The notes under the pieces are model-generated. The model was not told where the DNA came from. It saw only the letters and a list, made by a program, of their open reading frames with translations, and ran no database searches. The translations under genes were made by a program, and so were the position numbers. Positions 24,965-32,820 of a stretch of DNA of 42,604 bases are shown one piece after another (position 1 is the first letter of the stretch; the number at the start of each line of letters is the position of its first letter). Origin of the DNA: Microcaldota archaeon (GTDB lineage Archaea; Micrarchaeota; Micrarchaeia; Anstonellales; Bilamarchaeaceae); assembly GCA_014727925.1 (NCBI GenBank), contig WJMN01000018.1:1-42604 (forward strand). Direction: 5' to 3'.

Positions 24965-26149
24965 TCATCCCTCAAGCCTCTTTGAAAGGAGCTTGATTAC
25001 CTCCCGCGGGGGGTGCCCCATCTTAACCAGCTTTGTGTGGCCACGTATCCCCTTGCCGCTCTCTATTGAAGTTATCAGCCCAAGCATCTCCAGGTCATTT
25101 AGGTAGCTGCGGTAGCTGCGTGCAGTTTTCGCCTGCTTTTTGAGGCGCTTGCAGAGCGTGGTGTACTCTTCATAAACCTCTCCGGAAAAAAGATATCCGT
25201 CATTTGTTTCGTCCAGCCGGGCATACCTGCTCCCGGAAATGGAAAGGCGGGCCACCCCGTAAAGAACCACCTGGTGGTTTTCTGGGAGCTTGTCTATTGC
25301 TTCCTTTACAATGTCAAATTCAACAAGCTCCCTTGCCGCATTTACCTCCCTGTCGGTTAATTTTTCGCTTTCGCCTTCCTCTGTCATTTCTGCGGCCCTG
25401 CAAAGTATCTTGAGCGCATACCTTGCATCGCCCGATTCCTGCGCCGCGATTGCGCCGGCAAGGTTTATTGCGCCTGTGGTATAGGCGCCGGTATGGAGGC
25501 CAAGCTCTGCCCTCTGGTGGAGTATTTTCTGGAGCTGGTTTGCAGTATATGGCGGAAAAACCATCTCCCGCTCATAAAGGCTGCTTCTGCTCCGGGGATC
25601 AAGGTCTTCCTTGAAAAGCAGGCGGTTGGAAATGCCGATTAGAGAAACCCCGCCTGCCTCAAGCTCATCATTTGCCCGGGTTATCGTATAAAGAAGCTCA
25701 TCAAGGTGCTTTACCATGTCTATTTCATCAAGAACCATCACAAGGTGCTTCCCTTCTCCTGCCCAGATCAGGAGCCGCTCATAAATGTGGGGAAGGCCAT
25801 ACCCCTGCTTGTCAAACCCTTCCATCACCGCCTTTGCCGCTTTGAGCATCACCCGGTAGGGCTTGTTGTGTATTCTGCAGTTTATGTAAACTATTCTTGA
25901 GCGGCCGTTTGCCTTCTCCTCAAACTTTTTTGTAATCTGCTTTACGGAGCAGGTTTTTCCGGTTCCTGTTTTCCCGTAAATAAATATGTTGCGGGGCTTC
26001 TTGCTCATGAGGGCAGGCGCAAGGGCAGACATCAGCTCCTTTATCTGGTGGTCGCGGAAATAGAGTGTATCCGGTATATAATGGGGAGAAAGCACATCCC
26101 TGTCCCGGAATACCCTGGATTCTGCTATGAAGTCATCAAAAGAAGGCAT
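24965..26149 (-). CDS. cdc6: Orc1/Cdc6 replication initiator
   Basis: Origin-binding AAA+ ATPase that loads the MCM helicase. From the ATG at 26149 it has 394 residues. Walker A is GKTGTGKT and Walker B VLDEIDMV; sensor 1 is LIGISNRL; sensor 2 lies in SGDARYALKIL. The C-terminal winged helix covers about 280-398 (YTTLCKRLKKQAKTARSYRS; IESGKGIRGHTKLVKMG). GGGTGG is 4 bases before the ATG; an in-frame TTG at 26161 is weaker. TATGTTTATTAACC upstream is the likely TATA. Archaeal cdc6 genes often lie beside an origin, so the intergenic region to sepF is a candidate origin. Confidence 0.96.
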   Translation of the reverse strand: MPSFDDFIAESRVFRDRDVLSPHYIPDTLYFRDHQIKELMSALAPALMSKKPRNIFIYGKTGTGKTCSVKQITKKFEEKANGRSRIVYINCRIHNKPYRVMLKAAKAVMEGFDKQGYGLPHIYERLLIWAGEGKHLVMVLDEIDMVKHLDELLYTITRANDELEAGGVSLIGISNRLLFKEDLDPRSRSSLYEREMVFPPYTANQLQKILHQRAELGLHTGAYTTGAINLAGAIAAQESGDARYALKILCRAAEMTEEGESEKLTDREVNAARELVEFDIVKEAIDKLPENHQVVLYGVARLSISGSRYARLDETNDGYLFSGEVYEEYTTLCKRLKKQAKTARSYRSYLNDLEMLGLITSIESGKGIRGHTKLVKMGHPPREVIKLLSKRLEG

Positions 26150-26255
26150 CTGTCCACCCAAAGGACATTAGTGGAAATGGTTAATAAACATATGCTTCCG
26201 GTATTCTTGCTAACTTTTTAAAACCTATAATCCCACATACCACACAGAGTGCTGA

Positions 26256-26282
26256 GGATAAGCTATTTAAATTTGCTTATCC
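26256..26282. promoter_or_regulatory. Perfect inverted repeat around the sepF TATA box
   Basis: GGATAAGC (26256-26263) and GCTTATCC (26275-26282) form an 8-bp perfect inverted repeat with the spacer TATTTAAATTT, which contains a strong TATA box for sepF. A dimeric protein bound here would block or modulate TBP. The sepF ATG is 32 bases further on. The site also lies between cdc6 and sepF. Confidence 0.65.
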
Positions 26283-26314
26283 AAATAGGGTAATTCTCTA
26301 GGCAAGGTGTTGTA

Positions 26315-26689
26315 ATGGGTATATTCGACAAGATTATGGGCGGAAAGGAAAGGGAAGAAGTCCCTGATATTGAACATTATCTGGAATTGGAAGAAGAAGG
26401 GGACGCAGTAAACCCTCCGGCAGACTTTTATGTAAAAAGGATTGACCTCAGAAACGAGGGGGACGCAAACCTGGCAATGAAGGAGCTTACCTCCAAAAAC
26501 ATCATAATCCTGAATGTGCATGCCCTATCCAAGCAGCCCAACAGGCTCAAAAACATAATCGGGAAGCTCAAGATGAACTGCGAAAAATCAAACGGGGACA
26601 TTGCACTGCTTACCCAGGACCTTGTCATACTTACTCCTTCTAAAGTAAAAATAGTTAAGAGCAAGGCAAAGCCCAAGAAAAGGGCCTAG
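26315..26689 (+). CDS. sepF: Cell division protein SepF
   Basis: 124 residues. The N-terminal MGIFDKIMGG is the amphipathic membrane-targeting peptide of SepF. An acidic linker follows, then the SepF core (about 38-118): DFYVKRIDLRNEGDANLAMK, IIILNVHALSKQPNRLKNII, GDIALLTQDLVILTPSKV. In archaea SepF anchors FtsZ to the membrane. GGTG precedes the ATG by about 7 bases. The inverted repeat over its TATA box suggests dedicated regulation. A T-rich stretch after the stop (CTTTCTTTTATT) may end the transcript. Confidence 0.93.
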   Translation: MGIFDKIMGGKEREEVPDIEHYLELEEEGDAVNPPADFYVKRIDLRNEGDANLAMKELTSKNIIILNVHALSKQPNRLKNIIGKLKMNCEKSNGDIALLTQDLVILTPSKVKIVKSKAKPKKRA

Positions 26690-26736
26690 CCCCCATCCCT
26701 TTCTTTTATTAAACTCTTCTTTGCTTAACCTGAATT

Positions 26737-27639
26737 ATGCTTAAGGTCACCTTTCTCGGGACAAGTGCAGCAGTGCCTAGTGCAAGCAGGGCAATGCCTG
26801 CGATTGCGCTAAAATATGATAAGCTGTTCCTCTGGGACTGTGGAGAAGGGTGCCAGAGGGAAATGATGCGCAGGGGCATAGGTTACGGGGGAGTTGATGC
26901 AATATTCATCACCCACCTGCACCTTGACCACGTGATGGGAATATTCGGGCTGATTGAAACAATAAGGATGAACACGGAGAGGGAGAAGATAACCATATTT
27001 GCACCGAGGGGATTTGAGCGTATGCTTTCTGGAATAAGCCCGACTATGGGCTGGGACCCTTCCTTCCTGGACATACGGGAGATAGAGGAGGGGGAAATTT
27101 ACCGTGGGAAAGACTACTCAATATTTGCATTCAGGGTAAAGCACCAGAGGAGTAATGCTTTTGGGTTTGTATTCCTTGAAGATGACAAAAACAAGTTTTA
27201 CGAGGCAAAAGCAAAAAAACTGGGGCTGAAAGGAAGGATGTTTACGGAAATCCAGAAAAAGGGGTTTGTGGAAGTGGGGGGAAAAAGAGTTGAGCTTTCT
27301 GATGTTTCCTGGGTGCGCAGAGGAAGGAAGATTGTCTATACCGGGGACACTGTTTATGATGAGGGGATTGCAAAAACAGCGATGGGCGCAGACCTCCTCA
27401 TCCATGAAGCCACCTTTGGTGAAGACCTCAAAGAGGAGGCAGAACTCCGCGGGCACTCAACTGCAAAGCAGGCAGCAAAAATTGCAGATATGGGGGAAGT
27501 GAAAAGGCTTGTGCTCACCCACATAAGCGGCAGATACAGGAACGGGAGTTCCCTTGCAAGGGAAGCGCGGGAAATTTTCCCGGATGCGGTTGCCGCAGTG
27601 GATGGAACAGAAATTGAGCTAACCCCTGAAAAAAAGTAA
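26737..27639 (+). CDS. rnz: Ribonuclease Z
   Basis: tRNA 3'-end-processing metallo-beta-lactamase endonuclease, 300 residues. Motifs are FLGTSAAVPS near the N-terminus, the zinc motif HLHLDH (60-65), the conserved H in FRVKHQRS, IVYTGDT, LLIHEATFGED, HSTAKQAAKIA and the final histidine motif LTHISGRY. All metal ligands appear present. TTTTATTAAA about 25-30 bases upstream and the lack of a Shine-Dalgarno suggest a leaderless mRNA. It converges on the aldolase gene. Confidence 0.95.
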   Translation: MLKVTFLGTSAAVPSASRAMPAIALKYDKLFLWDCGEGCQREMMRRGIGYGGVDAIFITHLHLDHVMGIFGLIETIRMNTEREKITIFAPRGFERMLSGISPTMGWDPSFLDIREIEEGEIYRGKDYSIFAFRVKHQRSNAFGFVFLEDDKNKFYEAKAKKLGLKGRMFTEIQKKGFVEVGGKRVELSDVSWVRRGRKIVYTGDTVYDEGIAKTAMGADLLIHEATFGEDLKEEAELRGHSTAKQAAKIADMGEVKRLVLTHISGRYRNGSSLAREAREIFPDAVAAVDGTEIELTPEKK

Positions 27640-27643
27640 GGGG

Positions 27644-28288
27644 CTATTTCTTGGATTTCTCGTAATCTGCAAGGAACTTCTCTATTCCCCTGTCTGTGAG
27701 GGGATGGTTGTAGAGCTTCTCCAAAACGGCTGCAGGAACAGTTGCAATATGTGCGCCGAGGCGGGCCGCTTCCACAACATGGCCGGGGTGGCGGATGGAG
27801 GCAACTATTACTTCCGTATCAAAATCATAATTATCAAAGATGTCCAGAATTTCCGCAACCAGGAACATGCCATCCTGGGAAATATCATCAAGCCTCCCTA
27901 CAAACGGAGAAACATATGCTGCCCCTGCTTTTGCTGCAAGGAGTGCCTGGGAAGGAGAAAACACCAGGGTAACATTGGTGCGGATGCCTTTATCCTTCAG
28001 AATACGCACTGCCTTGAGCCCTTCCTTTGTCATGGGAACCTTGATTACTATGTTCCTGCCCCAGCCGGAAAACTCTTCTGCCTCCCTGACCATTCCTTCT
28101 GCATCTTCAGAGATTGCCTCCACGCTTATGGGGCCTTCCACAATTCCGGATATTTCCTGGATTACCTCTTTGTGGTCCCTTCCTGATTTCATTATAAGAG
28201 AGGGATTTGTGGTTACTCCGTCGCACATTCCCATCTCCTTTGCCTTCCTTATTGCTACAACATCTGCTGTGTCCAGAAAAAATTTCAT
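27644..28288 (-). CDS. tal: Transaldolase / fructose-6-phosphate aldolase family
   Basis: 214-residue short transaldolase-family TIM barrel. The N-terminal [16 protein letters not shown] and VTTNPSLI are the family signature. The Schiff-base lysine is K83 in [41 protein letters not shown] and [11 protein letters not shown] follow. This short form includes both TalC-type transaldolases and fructose-6-phosphate aldolases, which sequence inspection cannot fully separate. The surrounding transketolase and epimerase genes favour transaldolase use in the non-oxidative pentose phosphate pathway. Last gene of the operon. Confidence 0.92.
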   Translation of the reverse strand: MKFFLDTADVVAIRKAKEMGMCDGVTTNPSLIMKSGRDHKEVIQEISGIVEGPISVEAISEDAEGMVREAEEFSGWGRNIVIKVPMTKEGLKAVRILKDKGIRTNVTLVFSPSQALLAAKAGAAYVSPFVGRLDDISQDGMFLVAEILDIFDNYDFDTEVIVASIRHPGHVVEAARLGAHIATVPAAVLEKLYNHPLTDRGIEKFLADYEKSKK

Positions 28289-28292
28289 ATTT

Positions 28293-29267
28293 TCACCCTT
28301 TATTTTTCTTAACTTCTTCAGTTACAATCTCTTCAATTCCTGCAGCATCAAGCTTATATTTGCGCATTAGCTCTGCAGCGCTCCCTGATTCGCAGAAGCG
28401 GTTGTAGATACCGTGCCTGCGCAGCACCGCATCAGTTTTGTGCGCTGTAAGCGCTTCGGCAACTGCGCTTCCCATTCCGCCGGATACCTGGTGCTCTTCC
28501 GCTGTTACCAGGAGGCCAGTCTTATTTGCCATCTCCTCAACCATCTTGTTATCTAGGGGCTTGAGCGAATAAACATCAACCACGGAAGCGGAAATTCCTT
28601 TGCTTTTGAGATTCCTTGCTGCAAGCAGGGACTGCCAGAGCATCGGGCCACATGCAAGTATCGCAACATCATCGCCGTCCTCAAAAAGGTTTGAGCCGCC
28701 TAGCTCCATAGGAGTTTCTTCTGAGCTAAACGTGGGAAACTTTTCCCTGCTTGTGCGGAGGTATCCAGGCATGTTCTGCTCATAGAGCAGGTGGGTTGCC
28801 TTCTTTGCCTGAAGGATATCCGAGGGGGCAATGAGATTTATGTTGGGAAGAGAGCGCATCAGTGCAATGTCCTCAAGAATCTGGTGGGATGCCCCATCAG
28901 GGCCTACAGTGATTCCTGTGTGGGAAGCATGCACCACCACAGGCACATCATTGTAGCAGATGGAAACCCTTATCTGCTCCCAGTTCCTTCCCGGAGAAAA
29001 CTCCCCAAAGCCGGAAATAAAAACCCGCTTTCCGCAGGAGGCAATGCCTGCTGCAACCCCTGCCATGTTCTGCTCTGCAACCCCTGCCTGGACAAACCTG
29101 CTGGGGAACCTGTTAGCGAACCATTCTGTGCGGGTGGAGCCGCTCAAATCAGCAGAAAGTGCCCATACATTGGGATCCTTTTCTCCCAGTTCAAGAAGGG
29201 CTTTTCCAAATCCGTCCCTTGTTGCTTTTTTTTCTTCAGGAGATTCAATGTATTTTGTTTTTTCCAT
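28293..29267 (-). CDS. Transketolase, C-terminal subunit
   Basis: About 324 residues covering the pyrimidine-binding and C-terminal domains of transketolase as a separate protein. Visible are [35 protein letters not shown] (with the catalytic Glu that activates thiamine diphosphate), [18 protein letters not shown], and [21 protein letters not shown]. It works with the N-terminal subunit encoded immediately upstream, as is usual in archaea. The ATG at 29267 is preferred over a GTG at 29276 that overlaps the previous stop, because GAGGAG is about 11 bases away from it. Confidence 0.94.
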   Translation of the reverse strand: MEKTKYIESPEEKKATRDGFGKALLELGEKDPNVWALSADLSGSTRTEWFANRFPSRFVQAGVAEQNMAGVAAGIASCGKRVFISGFGEFSPGRNWEQIRVSICYNDVPVVVHASHTGITVGPDGASHQILEDIALMRSLPNINLIAPSDILQAKKATHLLYEQNMPGYLRTSREKFPTFSSEETPMELGGSNLFEDGDDVAILACGPMLWQSLLAARNLKSKGISASVVDVYSLKPLDNKMVEEMANKTGLLVTAEEHQVSGGMGSAVAEALTAHKTDAVLRRHGIYNRFCESGSAAELMRKYKLDAAGIEEIVTEEVKKNKG

Positions 29268-29272
29268 AAAAA

Positions 29273-30130
29273 TCACAGCTCCTCTATCCCTGCCCGGTCA
29301 AGCTCAAGGATTTTGTAGGCTTCTGCCGCCTGCTCCGGGCTCGGGGGCTTTCCGTGCCATTCGGTCAGAAACTCCATAAAGGGAATTCCTTTTCCGGGGA
29401 TGGTGTGGGCGAGGACCAGGGTGGGCCTCTCGTAAACCGCCTTTGCCTGGTTGCATGCATCAATTATCCTCTGGATGTTGTGGCCATCAATTTCTTCTAC
29501 GTGCCAGCCAAATGCCTGGTATTTGGCAATAATCGGCTCTAGGGGATTGACCTCTTCGGTGAAACCATCAATCTGGATGTTGTTGCGGTCCATTATTACA
29601 GTGAGGTTGCCCAGCTTGTACTTTGAGGCGAGCATCAGTGCTTCCCATACCTGGCCTTCCTGCTGTTCCCCGTCAGACACAATGCAATAGACTCTCCAGC
29701 GCTTCTTCTCCCTCTTTGCATAAAGCGCCATTCCCACTGCAATGGAAATTCCCTGGCCCAGGGGGCCGGAACTGTTTTCTATTCCCGGAAGGGCTGTGCG
29801 GTGGGGGTGGCCCTGGAGGCGGGAGCCAAGCTTCCTCAGGGTCCTAAGCTCCTCCTTTGGGAAATATCCTGCATTTGCCATTGCCGCATACATGACAGGG
29901 CAGACGTGGCCGTTTGAAAGCACCAGCCTGTCCCTGTTTTCCCACTCCGGGTTTTCCGGGTCGTGATAGAGCACATTAAAATAAAGTGCGGTGAATATGT
30001 CCGCAAGCCCGATGGAGCCTGCAGAATGGCCGGATTTTGCCTCTGTGAGCATATCCACTACATCCCTTCTTATGGTGTTTGCAATCAGCTTCAGTTTCTT
30101 TATGTCCTGTATCTTGTGGAAAGGTGCCAT
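29273..30130 (-). CDS. Transketolase, N-terminal subunit
   Basis: About 285 residues, the thiamine-diphosphate-binding half of transketolase. The motif SDGEQQEGQVWEALMLAS...MDRNNIQIDG is the diphosphate/Mg signature. AKSGHSAGSIGLADIFTALYF and GPLGQGISIAVGMAL are conserved N-terminal regions. AGAGGAGG inside the end of rpe lies 9 bases before the ATG at 30130; the longer frame at 30151 is rejected. It transfers two-carbon units between sugar phosphates together with the C-terminal subunit. Confidence 0.95.
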   Translation of the reverse strand: MAPFHKIQDIKKLKLIANTIRRDVVDMLTEAKSGHSAGSIGLADIFTALYFNVLYHDPENPEWENRDRLVLSNGHVCPVMYAAMANAGYFPKEELRTLRKLGSRLQGHPHRTALPGIENSSGPLGQGISIAVGMALYAKREKKRWRVYCIVSDGEQQEGQVWEALMLASKYKLGNLTVIMDRNNIQIDGFTEEVNPLEPIIAKYQAFGWHVEEIDGHNIQRIIDACNQAKAVYERPTLVLAHTIPGKGIPFMEFLTEWHGKPPSPEQAAEAYKILELDRAGIEEL

Positions 30131-30134
30131 ATTT

Positions 30135-30800
30135 TCATGCCTCCTCTGCAAGGGCCTTTAGCCGCTTTATTGCCTCGCCAGGATTCTCCGCCCGGAAGAT
30201 GGTACTTGCACTTGCAAGGATATCTGCTCCTGCTTTTGCCGCGCGAGGGGCGGTTTCAAAATTTATCCCCCCGTCAACTTCAATCTCGTGCTCGGGGCAG
30301 GTTTCCCTGAGCCTCTCTATCTTGGGCTCAATCTCTGGGAGATACTTCTGCCCCTCAAATCCGGGCACAACAGACATTACCAGAAACCTAGAAACCCTGT
30401 CCCGGTAGCCAAGCACAGAATCAAGCGGGGTTTCAGGATTTATGGAAATGCCAAGCCTTCCTCCGGTATCCTTCACCGTATCCAGGATAAGGCCAAAATG
30501 CGAATCAGACTTCAGGGTTTCTGCGTGCACCATGTGAGTATGGGGTCCGGGCATCGTTGCAATCCACCTCTCCGGCTCCTCCACCATCCAGTGAAGTGAG
30601 TATTCGGTTCCTTTGGGAAGGGGCTCGAGCTCCCGGGGCCCGATTGTCTTGTTGGGTACGAATATGTCGTCCATCACATCCACGTGGACGCCTTTTACAT
30701 ATTCCCTCACCATCTCCACCTGCTCCAGAAAGCGGTGGCGGTCTTTGACCAGGATGGCAGGAAGGATTTCAATTTCTTTGGTTTTACTGCTAGCAGGCAT
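30135..30800 (-). CDS. rpe: Ribulose-phosphate 3-epimerase
   Basis: 221-residue TIM barrel interconverting ribulose-5-phosphate and xylulose-5-phosphate. Motifs are ILPAILVKDRHRFLEQ, VHVDVMDDIFVPNKTIG (metal ligands), LHWMVEEPERW, VMSVVPGFEGQKYLPE and IEVDGGINFETA. DVMDD in place of the common DVMDG is a small departure. TATA-like AACTATATTATC lies about 25-35 bases upstream. It is the first gene of the pentose phosphate operon (rpe, two transketolase subunits, aldolase). No ribose-5-phosphate isomerase is present in this window. Confidence 0.93.
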   Translation of the reverse strand: MPASSKTKEIEILPAILVKDRHRFLEQVEMVREYVKGVHVDVMDDIFVPNKTIGPRELEPLPKGTEYSLHWMVEEPERWIATMPGPHTHMVHAETLKSDSHFGLILDTVKDTGGRLGISINPETPLDSVLGYRDRVSRFLVMSVVPGFEGQKYLPEIEPKIERLRETCPEHEIEVDGGINFETAPRAAKAGADILASASTIFRAENPGEAIKRLKALAEEA

Positions 30801-30850
30801 TATGCATCACACCCCACCCAAGGCGATAATATAGTTTATGTGGTGCACCC

Positions 30851-30900
30851 ATTTAAATCTTCCCACCGGAAGGCAGCCTTCCTGCACTTTTTTAATCCCT
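30851..30900 (+). promoter_or_regulatory. Leader region of the GINS operon: TATA and hairpin
   Basis: CATTTAAATC at about 30850-30859 and CTTTTTTAATC at about 30887-30897 are both TATA candidates before the GINS ATG at 30928. Between them GGAAGG/CCTTCC (30868-30873 and 30877-30882) makes a perfect 6-bp hairpin with loop CAG, followed by T6. If transcription starts at the upstream box, the hairpin plus T-run could act as an attenuator. With the downstream box it is outside the mRNA. Confidence 0.35.
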
Positions 30901-30927
30901 ACTTACCAAAATAAGAAAGGGTGGAAC

Positions 30928-31449
30928 ATGCTTAATTATTCCAAGCTCAGAGAGATGCAACGGGCCGAAGTCGCTTCAAGCGAGCTGTACAAAGTTGATG
31001 GTGATTTCTATTCCCAGATGCAGAAATTCCTAGATGAGAAGCGGGAGGAAGCAATAGAATCCAAGAAGCTACTTGTGATAAAAGAATATGAAAACCTGAA
31101 AAAAATTGTCCGGGCAATCGTGAACAAGAGGAACGAGAAGCTCATGCTGCTTGCCCTGCGCGGAAAAACAGACACAGGAGGACTTGCGAAGGAAGAAGCG
31201 GAATTCTTCGGGCATCTCTCCCGTGCAATAGAGGAAAATGAGTCCCGGCTTTCATTCATTTTCGAAGAGGGAAACGGGGGGGAGAGAAAAGATAATATTA
31301 AAAGGATTAGGCTACTCAAGGATATTAGCCCTTACAAAGGACTAGATGAAAGGATATATGGCCCTTTCAAAAAGGGCGACGAGGCGGAGCTCCCCCCTGA
31401 TGAGGCCCAGTGGCTTCTCAAGGAAAAAATGGCGGAGCTTCTTGCTTAG
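30928..31449 (+). CDS. GINS complex subunit (Gins51/Sld5-Psf1 type)
   Basis: 173-residue subunit of the archaeal GINS complex that joins MCM and Cdc45-like RecJ in the replicative helicase. The larger helical A domain comes first (MLNYSKLREMQRAEVASSEL, EYENLKKIVRAIVNKRNEKLM). The small beta B domain is C-terminal: LLKDISPYKGLDERIYGPFK and GDEAELPPDEAQWLL. A-then-B order identifies the Gins51 (Gins15) type rather than Gins23. The frame extends upstream but GGGTGG lies just before the ATG at 30928. It heads the ribosomal/aIF2 operon. Confidence 0.9.
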   Translation: MLNYSKLREMQRAEVASSELYKVDGDFYSQMQKFLDEKREEAIESKKLLVIKEYENLKKIVRAIVNKRNEKLMLLALRGKTDTGGLAKEEAEFFGHLSRAIEENESRLSFIFEEGNGGERKDNIKRIRLLKDISPYKGLDERIYGPFKKGDEAELPPDEAQWLLKEKMAELLA

Positions 31450-31465
31450 AAGAAGGTGTTTTCTC

Positions 31466-31747
31466 ATGAAATTTCCAAAAGAGATTAACGCATACTGCCC
31501 CCACTGCCGGAAGCACACCAGGATGAAGGTAAAGATTGCGAGCAAGGGAAAGGCAAGGACCACTGCAATAGGCAACAGGAAGCATGAACGCTCACTTCTG
31601 GGGCACGGAGGAAAAAGAGCGGGTGAGAAGAGCGTGAAGAAGCAGGGGAAAAGGCAGAAGCTCATGCTCACCTGCCCGGAATGCAAGAAAAAGACCCCGC
31701 GGGTTCTCAGGGGAAGGACCAAGAAAAAAGTTGAGATACAGAGGTAA
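31466..31747 (+). CDS. rpl44e: 50S ribosomal protein L44e
   Basis: 93-residue basic ribosomal protein with two zinc-binding CxxC pairs: INAYCPHCRKHT at the N-terminus and LMLTCPECKKKTPR near the C-terminus. GNRKHERSLLGHGGKRAGEK in the middle is typical. The ATG at 31466 follows AAGGTG; the longer frame beginning at 31346 overlaps the GINS gene and is not real. L44e followed by S27e, aIF2-alpha and Nop10 is a conserved archaeal operon. Confidence 0.95.
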   Translation: MKFPKEINAYCPHCRKHTRMKVKIASKGKARTTAIGNRKHERSLLGHGGKRAGEKSVKKQGKRQKLMLTCPECKKKTPRVLRGRTKKKVEIQR

Positions 31748-31752
31748 GTATT

Positions 31753-31920
31753 ATGGCGAGCAAATTCATCGTGGTTAAATGCGAATGCGGAAACGAGCAG
31801 AACATATTCAGCCATTCTTCTAGGCCAATAGACTGCAAGGTATGTGGAAAGAGGCTTGCTTCCTCTTCAGGCGGCAAGGCAATCATCACAAACGGGAAAA
31901 TAGTAAAAGAGCTGGAATAA
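31753..31920 (+). CDS. rps27e: 30S ribosomal protein S27e
   Basis: 55 residues, between L44e and aIF2-alpha. It begins MASKFIVVKCECGNEQNIFS and carries the four-cysteine zinc site KCEC...DCKVCG, followed by SSGGKAIITNGKIVKEL. Five bases separate it from the L44e stop and 1 base from the aIF2-alpha start. Normal size and position for the family. Confidence 0.95.
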   Translation: MASKFIVVKCECGNEQNIFSHSSRPIDCKVCGKRLASSSGGKAIITNGKIVKELE

Positions 31921-31921
31921 T

Positions 31922-32668
31922 ATGGATGAAAAATTCCCTGAGAAAAACGAGCTTGTTTTGGCAACGGTAAAAAAGATAATGCCCTATGGGGCATTCCTTA
32001 ATCTTTCGGAGTATGGAAACAGGGAGGCCTTCATGCACATTTCAGAAGTTGCTCCCCGCTGGATAAAAAACATCCACGAATTCCTTTCAGTAAACCAGAA
32101 GCTTGTTGTGCGCGTCCACCGCATAGACCAAGAAAAAAACCAGATAGATGTTTCCCGGAAGAGGGTAAATGAAGACGAGAAAAAGTGGAAGCTAGATGAG
32201 GTGCGCAGGAAAACCAGGGCAAAAAAACTCCTGGAAGTGGCAGCCAAAAAAGCAAAGTCCAGGAAAAGCCTCGAAAAGCTGGAAAGCGAGATACTTGAGC
32301 ACTACGAAACACTTTATGATTTCCTAGAAGAAGTCCGGGATGCAGGGGAAAAGGCATTTGAGGGAATTGACGTGAAGGGGGCGCTGAGGGAAGAGATACT
32401 GAAAACTGTCCAGAAATACGTTAAGAAGCCTGTTGTGGAAGTGAGCAGGATGCTCCACCTGAAATGCTATGAACCTGACGGGGTGGAAGTAGTCCGCTCC
32501 GTGCTCGGGGGGGTTGGAGCGCATTATGTCGGACCTGGGAAATACCGGGTAAAGGTGGATGCAGAAGACTACAAGGCAGCAAACAAGAAAATGGATAATC
32601 TAATCAAATCAGTCAACAAAAAAATCGGAAAAAAAGATTGTGAATTCTCCGCAGAGGAGGAAAAATGA
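31922..32668 (+). CDS. eif2a: Translation initiation factor aIF2 alpha subunit
   Basis: 248-residue alpha subunit of the aIF2 heterotrimer that delivers initiator Met-tRNA. The N-terminal S1 domain (about 10-85) has LVLATVKKIMPYGAFLNLSE, MHISEVAPRWIKNI and VVRVHRIDQEKNQIDVSRKR. A helical domain follows and then the C-terminal alpha-beta domain (KPVVEVSRMLHLKCYEPDGV; GPGKYRVKVDAEDYKAANKK). Its stop overlaps the Nop10 start by 4 bases. Confidence 0.96.
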   Translation: MDEKFPEKNELVLATVKKIMPYGAFLNLSEYGNREAFMHISEVAPRWIKNIHEFLSVNQKLVVRVHRIDQEKNQIDVSRKRVNEDEKKWKLDEVRRKTRAKKLLEVAAKKAKSRKSLEKLESEILEHYETLYDFLEEVRDAGEKAFEGIDVKGALREEILKTVQKYVKKPVVEVSRMLHLKCYEPDGVEVVRSVLGGVGAHYVGPGKYRVKVDAEDYKAANKKMDNLIKSVNKKIGKKDCEFSAEEEK

Positions 32669-32820
32669 AAAAGATCAGGAAATGTGAATCCTGCGGGGAG
32701 TACACCCTTGAAGAAGAGCACTGCGGAATTAAAACTCTTTCTGCGCACCCGCCAAAATATAACCCTAATGACAAATATGCAAAATACCGCAGAAAAGAAA
32801 AGGGGATTTCTAATGGATGA
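32665..32820 (+). CDS. nop10: H/ACA RNP protein Nop10
   Basis: 51-residue subunit of the H/ACA ribonucleoprotein that guides pseudouridylation. It begins MKKIRKCESCGEYTLEEEHC, with the zinc-ribbon cysteines, followed by GIKTLSAHPPKYNPNDKYAK, the core of the family. It overlaps the aIF2-alpha stop (ATGA) and its own end overlaps the PAC2-family start by 8 bases. Confidence 0.95.
   Translation: MKKIRKCESCGEYTLEEEHCGIKTLSAHPPKYNPNDKYAKYRRKEKGISNG

Noticed and set aside
30838-30927. 30-residue N-terminal extension of the GINS subunit
   Set aside because: It runs through two TATA-like boxes and a hairpin, and GGGTGG marks the internal ATG at 30928.
31346-31465. 40-residue N-terminal extension of ribosomal protein L44e
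   Set aside because: It lies within the GINS coding sequence in another phase. L44e proteins start at the equivalent of the ATG at 31466.
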